Positions 24,420 through 32,030 of a stretch of DNA of 45,347 nucleotides are shown one piece after another. The position numbers and the translations under genes were made by a program. The DNA comes from an uncultured Lachnospiraceae bacterium (GTDB lineage Bacteria; Bacillota; Clostridia; Lachnospirales; Lachnospiraceae): contig CALWGP010000008.1 of assembly GCA_944380095.1 (NCBI GenBank), forward strand, positions 1-45,347, in the 5' to 3' direction. The number at the start of each line of letters is the position of its first letter. Within the stretch, counting starts at the first letter, position 1. The notes under the pieces are model-generated. The model saw nothing but the letters and a program-made list of their open reading frames with translations. It had not been told where the DNA came from and ran no database searches.

Positions 24420-26315
24420 ATGCGAGAAGAAACGAAGAAAAAAAGAACTTCATTTAACTATCAGCTGTTTTACCGCAGGACCGCCCTGATCGTCTACGAC
24501 ATCATCAGCGTGGTGGCGTCCAGTTTCCTGGCGCTGCTGATCCGGTATGATTTTGAAGTGGACACAGTGCCTGCGGAATTCCTGCTGCCCATCCGTCAGT
24601 TTTTGTGGATCAATATCCTGCTGACGCTGCTCATTTTTTATTTCTTCCGTCTCTATCACAGCCTTTGGGCCTTTGCGGGGGAGACGGAGCTGCAGAACCT
24701 GGTGATGGCCTGTCTGTGCGCCAGCGTGATGACGGGCGTGGGGATCAACTTTTTTAAACTGTCTTCCCAGGCCGTGCCGGACAGCTATTATTTCCTGTAC
24801 TTTTTCATCCTGCTGATGTTTCTGTTTGCCAGCCGGTTTTCCTACCGTTTCCTGCGCAGCAGGAAGCATAAGCTGCAAAACCGCAAAAACAGTATTTCCG
24901 TGATGATTATCGGCGCCGGGGAAGCGGGCAACACCATCATCAAGGAAATCGTGACCAGCAACTATTCCACCATGGTGATCCGCTGCATCATCGACGACGA
25001 CAAAAACAAGTGGGGACAGTTCATCCAGGGCATCAAGGTGGTGGGCGGCCGGGAAAAGATCATCGAGTCCGCCGACCTTTACGATATCGACGAAATCTTC
25101 CTGGCGATCCCGTCCGCATCCCCTAGGCAGATCCGGGAGATTCTGGAAATCTGCAAGGAAACCAACTGTAAGCTGCGTTCCCTGCCTGGGCTGTATCAGC
25201 TGGTGAACGGGGAAGTCAACGTCAGCAAGCTAAGGGACGTGGAAGTGGAGGACCTGCTGGGCAGGGAGCCCATCCGGGTGGATCTGGATTCCATCCTGGG
25301 ATATGTGCAGAACAAGGTGGTGCTGGTCACCGGCGGCGGGGGTTCCATCGGCAGCGAGCTGTGCCGACAGGTGGCTACCCACAGGCCGGCCCGCCTGATT
25401 ATTTTCGATATTTACGAAAACAACGCCTACGACATCCAGCAGGAACTGAAGGAAAAGTTCCCGGATTTAAAACTGACGGTGCTCATCGGCAGCGTCCGCA
25501 ACACCAACCGGATCAATTCCGTGTTTGAAACGTGGAAGCCGGATATCGTTTACCACGCGGCGGCCCACAAACATGTGCCCCTGATGGAGGACAGCCCCAA
25601 CGAGGCCATTAAAAACAATGTCTTTGGCACCTGGAAAACCGCCATGGCGGCGGCCATGAACGGCACGGAGAAATTCGTGATGATTTCCACGGACAAGGCG
25701 GTGAACCCCACCAACATCATGGGGGCCAGCAAGCGGATCTGCGAGATGATCATCCAGACCTTCAACCGCCATTACGATACGGAGTTCGTGGCGGTGCGCT
25801 TCGGCAACGTGCTTGGCTCCAACGGCAGCGTGATCCCGCTGTTTAAAAAGCAGATCGCGGCGGGCGGGCCGGTGACGGTGACCCATCCGGACATCATCCG
25901 GTACTTTATGACCATCCCGGAGGCGGTTTCCCTGGTGCTCCAGGCGGGGGCCTACGCCAAAGGCGGGGAGATTTTCGTGCTGGATATGGGCGAGCCGGTA
26001 AAAATTCTGGACCTGGCAAAAAACCTGATCCGGCTGTCCGGCTATAAGGTGGACGAGGATATCAAAATCGTGTTCACCGGGCTGCGCCCGGGGGAAAAGC
26101 TGTATGAGGAACTGCTCATGGACGAAGAGGGGATGCAGGATACGGACAATAAACTGATCCATATCGGCAAGCCCATCGAACTGGACGAGCGGCAGTTTTT
26201 CGTCCAGCTCAAAAAGCTGGAAGAGGCGTCCAAAAGCGAATGCAGGGACATCCGGCCCATGATCCGGGAAATCGTGCCCACGTATCATTATCAGGAAAAA
26301 AGGGAGAATCCATGA
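24420..26315 (+). CDS. pglF: Membrane-bound UDP-N-acetylglucosamine 4,6-dehydratase, PglF/WbpM/CapD-like
   Basis: A 631-residue protein with four N-terminal membrane segments (about residues 17-145), a first nucleotide-binding-like region (IGAGEAGNTIIKEI), and a C-terminal SDR dehydratase domain. VTGGGGSIGSELCRQ begins the dehydratase; HAAAHKHVPLMEDSP, STDKAVNPTNIMGASKR and RFGNVLGSNGSVIPLF follow. The MxxxK in place of YxxxK is normal for this membrane-bound, C5-retaining family. It would make UDP-2-acetamido-2,6-dideoxy-D-xylo-hexos-4-ulose from UDP-GlcNAc, the substrate of the PglE-like aminotransferase at 26722. It begins one base after the preceding gene and overlaps the next by ATGA. 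It is the second UDP-GlcNAc 4,6-dehydratase of the window, with the opposite stereochemistry to PseB. Confidence 0.9.
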   Translation: MREETKKKRTSFNYQLFYRRTALIVYDIISVVASSFLALLIRYDFEVDTVPAEFLLPIRQFLWINILLTLLIFYFFRLYHSLWAFAGETELQNLVMACLCASVMTGVGINFFKLSSQAVPDSYYFLYFFILLMFLFASRFSYRFLRSRKHKLQNRKNSISVMIIGAGEAGNTIIKEIVTSNYSTMVIRCIIDDDKNKWGQFIQGIKVVGGREKIIESADLYDIDEIFLAIPSASPRQIREILEICKETNCKLRSLPGLYQLVNGEVNVSKLRDVEVEDLLGREPIRVDLDSILGYVQNKVVLVTGGGGSIGSELCRQVATHRPARLIIFDIYENNAYDIQQELKEKFPDLKLTVLIGSVRNTNRINSVFETWKPDIVYHAAAHKHVPLMEDSPNEAIKNNVFGTWKTAMAAAMNGTEKFVMISTDKAVNPTNIMGASKRICEMIIQTFNRHYDTEFVAVRFGNVLGSNGSVIPLFKKQIAAGGPVTVTHPDIIRYFMTIPEAVSLVLQAGAYAKGGEIFVLDMGEPVKILDLAKNLIRLSGYKVDEDIKIVFTGLRPGEKLYEELLMDEEGMQDTDNKLIHIGKPIELDERQFFVQLKKLEEASKSECRDIRPMIREIVPTYHYQEKRENP

Positions 26316-26716
26316 AAATTCATCATATCGGGTATCTGGTGAAACGCCTGGAAAAAGCGGCGGCGGCCTTCGAGGCCCTGGGCTATGGGCGGGAAGGAAC
26401 GACTGTCCGGGACGAAAGCCGGGGGGCGGACATTTTGTTTCTGCAAAAGGACGGCTACCGGATCGAACTGGTAAGCCCTTACTGTCCGGACTCCGTGGTG
26501 TCCGGACTTCTGAAAACCTACAAAAACGCTCCCTATCACATCTGCTATGAGAGCGATAATTTTGCCGCAGATACGGCCGCCCTGGAAGGGGGCGGCTATC
26601 TGCGCATGGGACAGCCCCAGGCGGCCCCCGCCATCTGCGGGCGGCGGGTGGTGTTTTTCATGCATCCGGCCATGGGGATGATCGAGGTTGTGGAAGAAGA
26701 AGGAAAGGCGGTTTAA
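26312..26716 (+). CDS. VOC (glyoxalase/methylmalonyl-CoA epimerase-like) family protein
   Basis: A soluble 134-residue protein of the vicinal-oxygen-chelate fold. It opens with KIHHIGYLVKRLEKAAAAFEALGY, where H4 or H5 takes the place of the first metal ligand, and has IELVSPY near residue 50, then YHICYES near 73 and MGMIEVVEEE at the end. These fit the four metal-ligand strands of methylmalonyl-CoA epimerase-like VOC proteins. Its substrate is unknown. It is locked between pglF (ATGA overlap) and the aminotransferase (five-base gap), so it very probably acts in the same pathway. It might help form the acyl group used by the ATP-grasp enzyme at 28534 or act on a keto-sugar; both are guesses. 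Confidence 0.85.
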   Translation: MKIHHIGYLVKRLEKAAAAFEALGYGREGTTVRDESRGADILFLQKDGYRIELVSPYCPDSVVSGLLKTYKNAPYHICYESDNFAADTAALEGGGYLRMGQPQAAPAICGRRVVFFMHPAMGMIEVVEEEGKAV

Positions 26717-26721
26717 GGAAA

Positions 26722-27852
26722 ATGGAAAGAAAGCGGATTTATCTTTCTTCCCCTACCATGCACGGGGAAGAGCAGGCCTTTGTGAAGGAGGCCTTCGACA
26801 CCAACTGGGTGGCGCCCCTTGGCCCCAATGTGGACGCGTTTGAACGGGAAATGGCGTCCTATGCGGGCATCGGACATGCGGCGGCCCTGTCCGCGGGTAC
26901 GGCGGCCCTGCACTTGGCCGTGATTTTAAGCAACGTCAAACAGGGGGATGTGGTATTCGCTTCTTCCCTGACCTTTTCCGCCAGCGTCAATCCGGTCTGC
27001 TATGAAAAGGCGGTGCCCGTTTTCATCGATTCGGAGCCGGATACCTGGAACATGGATCCGGACGCTTTGGAGAGGGCTTTTGAAAAGTATCCCCGCCCGG
27101 CGGCGGTGATCGCGGTGCATCTGTACGGCACCCCGGCTAAAATCGACCGGATCCGGGCTATCTGCGACGCCCATCATGTGCCCCTAATCGAGGATGCGGC
27201 GGAATCTTTGGGCGCGACTTTCCGGGGAAAGATGACGGGGACTTTCGGGGATTTCGGCATTTATTCTTTTAACGGCAACAAGATCATTACCACTTCCGGC
27301 GGCGGCATGCTGGTGTCGGAGGACGAGGCGGCCATCAAACGGGCCCGCTTCTTAGCTACCCAGGCCCGGGATCCGGCCCGTCACTACCAGCACTCCTGCA
27401 TCGGCTACAATTACCGTATGTCCAACGTCATCGCGGGCATCGGCAGGGGACAGCTTTTGCATCTGGAGGAACATAAGGCGAAAAAACAGGCCATTTACCG
27501 GCAGTACAGGGAAGCCTTCCGGGATATCCCGGAAATTTCCATGAATCCCATGAATCCGGAAGGGGAGGCCAACAACTGGCTTTCCTGCATGACCATTGAC
27601 CCGGCCTGCCCGGTGACGCCCGTCGGGGTGATGGACGCTTTGGCGGAATACAACATTGAAACCCGCCCCATCTGGAAGCCCATGCACCTGCAGCCGGTAT
27701 TTTCGAACTGTGATTTCATTCAGACAAAAGAAGGGGTCAGCGTTTCCGAAGATATCTTTAACCGGGGGCTTTGCCTGCCCAGCGACATCAAAAATACGCC
27801 GGAGGATATGGAACTGATTATTTCCGTGGTCCGCAGGCAGTTTGGCAGATAA
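26722..27852 (+). CDS. pglE: UDP-4-amino-4,6-dideoxy-GlcNAc transaminase, PglE-like
   Basis: A PLP aminotransferase of 376 residues. It follows Campylobacter PglE throughout: RIYLSSPTMHGEEQAFVKEAF, NWVAPLGPNVDAFE, SAGTAALHLA, ASSLTFSASVNPVCYEKA, HLYGTPAKIDRI, EDAAESLGATF, FNGNKIITTSGGGM with PLP lysine K187, and IETRPIWKPMH. It would aminate the PglF product to UDP-2-acetamido-4-amino-2,4,6-trideoxy-D-glucose. These motifs differ from PseC, so it does not fill the missing PseC step of the Pse pathway. In the canonical route PglD acetylates its product; no PglD-type left-handed beta-helix acetyltransferase is present here. Confidence 0.9.
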   Translation: MERKRIYLSSPTMHGEEQAFVKEAFDTNWVAPLGPNVDAFEREMASYAGIGHAAALSAGTAALHLAVILSNVKQGDVVFASSLTFSASVNPVCYEKAVPVFIDSEPDTWNMDPDALERAFEKYPRPAAVIAVHLYGTPAKIDRIRAICDAHHVPLIEDAAESLGATFRGKMTGTFGDFGIYSFNGNKIITTSGGGMLVSEDEAAIKRARFLATQARDPARHYQHSCIGYNYRMSNVIAGIGRGQLLHLEEHKAKKQAIYRQYREAFRDIPEISMNPMNPEGEANNWLSCMTIDPACPVTPVGVMDALAEYNIETRPIWKPMHLQPVFSNCDFIQTKEGVSVSEDIFNRGLCLPSDIKNTPEDMELIISVVRRQFGR

Positions 27853-27875
27853 CCGCGCCCACGGAGGAAAGACCG

Positions 27876-28520
27876 ATGTACAAAAAATGGATGAAAAGAT
27901 TTCTGGATATCCTCCTTTCCCTGTGCATCCTCCTTGTTTTAAGCCCCGTGCTTTTGGTGCTGGCGCTGCTGGTGCGTATGAAGCTGGGAAGCCCGGTGAT
28001 TTTTTCCCAAAAGCGGCCGGGATACGGGGAGAAGATTTTTACCCTGTATAAATTCCGCACCATGACGGATGCGCGGGACAACGAGGGAAACCTCCTGCCG
28101 GACAGCGAAAGGCTCACTCCCTTCGGAAAATTCCTGCGGGCCACAAGCTTAGACGAGCTGCCGGAGTTTTTCAACATCCTGAAAGGGGACATGAGCTTTA
28201 TCGGCCCCAGGCCGTTGTTGGTAAGCTACCTTCCCTACTATACGAAGGAGGAATCTTTGCGCCATACCGTCCGTCCGGGACTGACCGGGTTGGCCCAGGT
28301 AAGCGGGCGCAACTTCCTGGACTGGGACAGGCGGCTTAAAAAGGATGTGGAGTATGTAAAGGGGCTGTCCTTTGCCATGGACTGTAAAGTGCTTTTCCTG
28401 ACGGTAAAGGCGGTGTTTTCCCGGTCCGGCGTGGCGGAGGACACCGGACGGACAGAAGGAAATTTCGCCCGGATCCGGCAGGAGCGCCTGGAGCGCACCG
28501 GAAAGCTGAAAGAAGACTGA
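27876..28520 (+). CDS. pglC: Undecaprenyl-phosphate phosphoglycosyltransferase, PglC-like
   Basis: A monotopic phosphoglycosyltransferase of 214 residues that moves a phospho-sugar from a UDP donor to undecaprenyl phosphate and so begins a lipid-linked glycan. Residues 10-35 form the re-entrant membrane helix with SPVLL. SQKRPGYGEKIFTLYKFRTM, the catalytic D93-E94 in SLDELPEFFNILKGDMSFIGPRP, and RPGLTGLAQVSGRN follow. The dyad has the same numbering as in Campylobacter PglC. GGAGG at 27863-27867 fixes the start. Its place just after PglE and before an ATP-grasp protein suggests its substrate is the 4-acylated trideoxyhexose. Confidence 0.9.
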   Translation: MYKKWMKRFLDILLSLCILLVLSPVLLVLALLVRMKLGSPVIFSQKRPGYGEKIFTLYKFRTMTDARDNEGNLLPDSERLTPFGKFLRATSLDELPEFFNILKGDMSFIGPRPLLVSYLPYYTKEESLRHTVRPGLTGLAQVSGRNFLDWDRRLKKDVEYVKGLSFAMDCKVLFLTVKAVFSRSGVAEDTGRTEGNFARIRQERLERTGKLKED

Positions 28521-28533
28521 TGGGGAGGTCGGT

Positions 28534-29508
28534 ATGACCAATATTCTGATTTTGAGCGCAGGCACCCGCGACAAAGTGGTGCAGTATTTCAAAAAAGAAC
28601 TGGCGGGCCGGGGAAAGGTGGTCGCCACGGACTGCAGCCCCGTCGCCCCGGCGATTTACGAGGCCGACGAGTATGTGATTGTCCCAAGGATCACGGAGGA
28701 AGGCTATCTGGAAACGATCCTTTCTTTGTGCAGGGAAAAACAAATTTCCGGCGTCTTTTCCCTGATCGACCCGGAGCTTAGCCTCCTGGCGGCCCACCGG
28801 GAAGAATTCCTGGCCGCAGGGACGGTGCCTGTGGTGCCGGACGAAGACGTGGTGGAACTGTGTTTCGACAAATACCGGATGTATGAAAAGCTTACCTGCC
28901 TGGGCGTGCCCACGGCCCAATGCTACCGTACGCCGGAAGCGTTTTTTGAGGCCCAAAAAGCAGGAAAAATCGATTATCCCGTTTTCTTAAAACCCGTCTG
29001 CGGCAGCGCCAGCCTGAATATCAGCAGGGTGACGTGCCGGGAAGAGGTGGAGCTTTTGTGCCGGGAAAATCCGGACCTGATGATCCAGGAGTTCATGGAC
29101 GGGCAGGAGTATGGGGCGGATTTGTATATCGACCTGGTCAGCGGGGAAGTGATTTCCATTTTCGTCAAGAAAAAGCTGAAAATGCGGGCCGGGGAAACGG
29201 ATAAGGCGGTTTCCGTCAAGGATGAGGCGCTGTTTTCCTTTTTGAAGGGTTTTGCCGAGACCATGGGCTTTCGCGGGATGATCGACATCGACCTGTTTTT
29301 GATCGGGAATACCTGGTATGTGTCCGAAGTCAATCCCCGGTTTGGCGGCGGCTATCCCCATGCCTACGCCTGCGGGGTGAACGTGCCGGCCATGGTAATC
29401 AACAACCTGCAAGGGGAAAAAAACCGGCCCTGCATCGGCGAGTATAAGGCCGGTATGGTGATGATGAAATACAGCGAGATCATGGTCCGGGAAGGAATTG
29501 GGGAATGA
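28534..29508 (+). CDS. ATP-grasp ligase, likely acylating a 4-amino sugar
   Basis: A soluble ATP-grasp enzyme of 324 residues, related to PylC and the carbamoyl phosphate synthetase large subunit. Residues 1-110 are the pre-ATP-grasp domain (ILILSAGTRDKVVQYF). The ATP-grasp core follows: FDKYRMYEKL, FLKPVCGSAS, IQEFMDGQEYGADLYID, and the metal-binding VSEVNPRFGGGYPHAY. Such enzymes activate a carboxylate as acyl phosphate and join it to an amine. It stands exactly where a PglD acetyltransferase would be expected. In Neisseria PglB2 a PglC-like domain is fused to an ATP-grasp domain that adds glycerate to the same amine; here the two parts are neighbouring genes, 13 bases apart. The acid used here is unknown. 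Confidence 0.85.
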   Translation: MTNILILSAGTRDKVVQYFKKELAGRGKVVATDCSPVAPAIYEADEYVIVPRITEEGYLETILSLCREKQISGVFSLIDPELSLLAAHREEFLAAGTVPVVPDEDVVELCFDKYRMYEKLTCLGVPTAQCYRTPEAFFEAQKAGKIDYPVFLKPVCGSASLNISRVTCREEVELLCRENPDLMIQEFMDGQEYGADLYIDLVSGEVISIFVKKKLKMRAGETDKAVSVKDEALFSFLKGFAETMGFRGMIDIDLFLIGNTWYVSEVNPRFGGGYPHAYACGVNVPAMVINNLQGEKNRPCIGEYKAGMVMMKYSEIMVREGIGE

Positions 29509-29518
29509 GGTGAATCCT

Positions 29519-30634
29519 TTGGAAAAATCCGTTCTGATTTTGACAAACAGCGATTCCGGCCTGTACGACTTTCGGAAAGAGGTGCTTACGGCCCTGCGAA
29601 AAGAGGGCTACCGGGTGCATGTTTCCGTGCCGGACACCGGCTATGCAAAAAAAATAGACGCCCTGGGCTGCATCCGGCATGAGACGCATCTGGACCGCAG
29701 GGGGATGAACCCGCTGCAAGACGGGAAGCTGTTTTTGTTTTATCTGCGGCTGATCCGGCAGGTCAGGCCGGCCGCAGTGCTTACTTATACCATCAAACCC
29801 AATGTTTACGGAGGCATGGCCTGCCGGCTTTTGCGGGTCCCCTTTCTTGCCAATATTACAGGGCTTGGAAGCACCCTGCAAAAGGGCGGGATTTTGCAGA
29901 AACTGATCGTCTTTTTATACCGGGAAGGCCTGCGCTGCGCATCCTGTGTTTTTTTCCAGAACAAAAAAAACCTGGAATTTATGACCGAAAAAGGGTGCCT
30001 GAAACGGGGCGCGCCGGTCCGGGTGATCCCCGGCTCCGGCGTAAACCTGCAGGAACATGGATACCGTCCCTATCCGGGGGACAAACAGGTGCGGTTCCTT
30101 TCGGTGATGCGGATTATGAAAGACAAAGGGATCGGGGAGCTTCTGGAAACCGCCGGGACCATCCACGCCCAGTATCCGGAGACCCTGTTTGAGATCCTGG
30201 GGGCTTATGAGGAGGAAAGCAGGGACCGGTATGAACCCCTGATCGGGGACTTGCAATCCCGGGGGGCTGTGCGGTATTATGGTTACCGGGACGATGTGGC
30301 GGCCTTTTATGAGGACTGCCATGCGCTGATCCATCCCTCCTATCACGAGGGAATGTCCAACGTGCTGCAGGAGGCCGCGGCGGCAGGCCGCCCGGTGCTG
30401 GCCAGCGACATTAACGGCTGTAAGGAAATCTTTGAGGACGGGATTTCGGGATTTGCCTTCCCGCCGAAAGACGCGGCCGGCCTGACGGAGGCGGTGCGCA
30501 GATTCCTTTCCCTTTCCCACAGTCAGCGGGAAGAGATGGGCAGGCAGGCCAGGGCCTATGTGGAAGGGCATTTTGACCGGAGGGACGTAGTGGAAGCCTA
30601 TCTGGAAGAGATCCGGCGCGTGACCGGACGGTGA
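29519..30634 (+). CDS. Family 4 glycosyltransferase, PglA/CapM-like
   Basis: A GT-B fold glycosyltransferase of 371 residues. The N-terminal domain opens with SVLILTNSDSGLYDFRKE; TYTIKPNVYGG and NITGLGS are typical of the PglA/WbpT/CapM group, which adds the second sugar to an undecaprenyl-diphosphate-linked residue. PGSGVNL starts the second domain, and HEGMSNVLQEAAAAGRPV carries the catalytic E-x7-E type motif. The start is probably TTG at 29519, six bases after a GAGGTG site; GTG at 29510 and TTG at 29498 are alternatives. It follows pglC and the ATP-grasp gene directly, so it likely extends the same lipid-linked sugar. Confidence 0.87.
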   Translation: MEKSVLILTNSDSGLYDFRKEVLTALRKEGYRVHVSVPDTGYAKKIDALGCIRHETHLDRRGMNPLQDGKLFLFYLRLIRQVRPAAVLTYTIKPNVYGGMACRLLRVPFLANITGLGSTLQKGGILQKLIVFLYREGLRCASCVFFQNKKNLEFMTEKGCLKRGAPVRVIPGSGVNLQEHGYRPYPGDKQVRFLSVMRIMKDKGIGELLETAGTIHAQYPETLFEILGAYEEESRDRYEPLIGDLQSRGAVRYYGYRDDVAAFYEDCHALIHPSYHEGMSNVLQEAAAAGRPVLASDINGCKEIFEDGISGFAFPPKDAAGLTEAVRRFLSLSHSQREEMGRQARAYVEGHFDRRDVVEAYLEEIRRVTGR

Positions 30635-30701
30635 CGGATGGGATGTCCCGGGCCGGTCCGGCTGTTTTTGAAAAGAAGAAATGGAAAGCGAGGAGAATAC
30701 C

Positions 30702-32018
30702 ATGGGATTATATGAAAAACTGGTGGCTGGAGAAGAAAAGCTGTCCCTGGTGGGACTGGGCTATGTGGGCATGCCCATTGCCGTGGCTTTTGCCAGGAAG
30801 ATCAAGGTGGTAGGCTATGACCTGAATGAAAAGAAGATTGAGCTGTATCGTTCCGGCGTAGACCCCACACGGGAAGTGGGGGACGAAGTGATTCGGAACA
30901 CCACGGTGGAGTTTACGGCGGACGAGACGAAATTAAGGGAGGCAAAATTCCATATCGTGGCGGTCCCCACCCCGGTCAACGACGACCATACCCCGGACCT
31001 GACCCCGGTGGAAGGGGCCAGCCGGATTCTGGGCCGCAACCTGCAAAAGGGCAGCGTGGTGGTATTTGAATCCACGGTTTACCCCGGCGTTACGGAGGAA
31101 ATCTGCGTGCCCATCCTGGAAAAGGAATCCGGCCTAACCTGCGGCGCGGACTTTAAAATCGGCTATTCCCCGGAGAGGATCAACCCCGGCGACAAGGTGC
31201 ACCGCCTGGAAACCATTACCAAGATCGTTTCCGGCATGGACGAAGAGACGCTGGATACGGTGGCAAAGGTGTATGAACTTGTGGTGGAAGCGGGCGTTTA
31301 CCGCGCGGAATCCATCCAGGTGGCGGAAGCGGCGAAGGTCATTGAAAACAGCCAGCGGGATATCAATATCGCCTTTATGAACGAGCTTTCCATTATCTTC
31401 AATAAAATGGGCATCGATACCCGCAGCGTGCTGGAAGCGGCGGGCACAAAATGGAACTTCCTGAAGTTTTTCCCCGGCCTGGTGGGCGGCCACTGCATCG
31501 GCGTGGATCCTTACTACCTGACCTACCGGGCGGAGCAGATGGGATACCATTCCCAGATCATTCTGGCGGGCCGTAGGATCAACGACGATATGGGCAAATA
31601 TGTGGCGGAGAACGTGGTGAAAAACCTGATCCGCGCGGACGTGCCGGTGAAACGGGCGAAGGTGGCCATCCTGGGCTTTACCTTCAAGGAAAACTGCCCG
31701 GATACCCGCAATACCAAAGTTATCGATATCGTAAAGGAACTGCGGGAGTACGGCATCGAGCCGGTGATCGTGGACGAGACGGCGGACCGGGACGAAGCGA
31801 AGAGGCTCTATGGCGTCAAGCTGGCGGACAGAAGCGCGGTAAACGGCGTGGACGCTTTGGTAATCGCCGTGGCCCATGAGGAATTCGCGGACCTGGACCG
31901 GGAAACCATCGACGCTTTCTTCAATCCCGCCAACGGCAAAAAAGTGCTGGTGGACGTAAAGGGGATTCTGGACAGAAAGCACTATCAGGACGAATCCTAC
32001 ATTTACTGGAGATTATAA
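30702..32018 (+). CDS. UDP-N-acetylhexosamine 6-dehydrogenase, TviB/WbpO/WbpA-like
   Basis: A nucleotide-sugar dehydrogenase of 438 residues that oxidises C6 of UDP-GlcNAc or UDP-GalNAc to the uronic acid with two NAD. The N-terminal Rossmann motif is VGLGYVG at 17-23. PTPVNDDHTPDLTPV, ESTVYPGVTEE, YSPERINPGDK and FFPGLVGGHCIGVDPYYL follow, with catalytic C265. The PERINPGD pattern and the short length suit the N-acetylhexosamine group (TviB/WbpO) better than UDP-glucose dehydrogenase. The start at 30702 follows AGGAG by seven bases; an ATG at 30681 is weaker. It follows a 67-base gap. With the 4-epimerase at 34604 it would yield UDP-GalNAcA, and with AsnB its amide. Confidence 0.9.
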   Translation: MGLYEKLVAGEEKLSLVGLGYVGMPIAVAFARKIKVVGYDLNEKKIELYRSGVDPTREVGDEVIRNTTVEFTADETKLREAKFHIVAVPTPVNDDHTPDLTPVEGASRILGRNLQKGSVVVFESTVYPGVTEEICVPILEKESGLTCGADFKIGYSPERINPGDKVHRLETITKIVSGMDEETLDTVAKVYELVVEAGVYRAESIQVAEAAKVIENSQRDINIAFMNELSIIFNKMGIDTRSVLEAAGTKWNFLKFFPGLVGGHCIGVDPYYLTYRAEQMGYHSQIILAGRRINDDMGKYVAENVVKNLIRADVPVKRAKVAILGFTFKENCPDTRNTKVIDIVKELREYGIEPVIVDETADRDEAKRLYGVKLADRSAVNGVDALVIAVAHEEFADLDRETIDAFFNPANGKKVLVDVKGILDRKHYQDESYIYWRL

Positions 32019-32030
32019 GCGGAGAAATCC

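Noticed and set aside
30624-30670. A possible terminator after the GT4 gene (CCGGAC pairing with GTCCGG, followed by CTGTTTTTG)
   Set aside because: The stem is only six pairs with a loop of about 26 bases and begins inside the coding sequence. No promoter is visible before the next gene, so I treat the region as read through.
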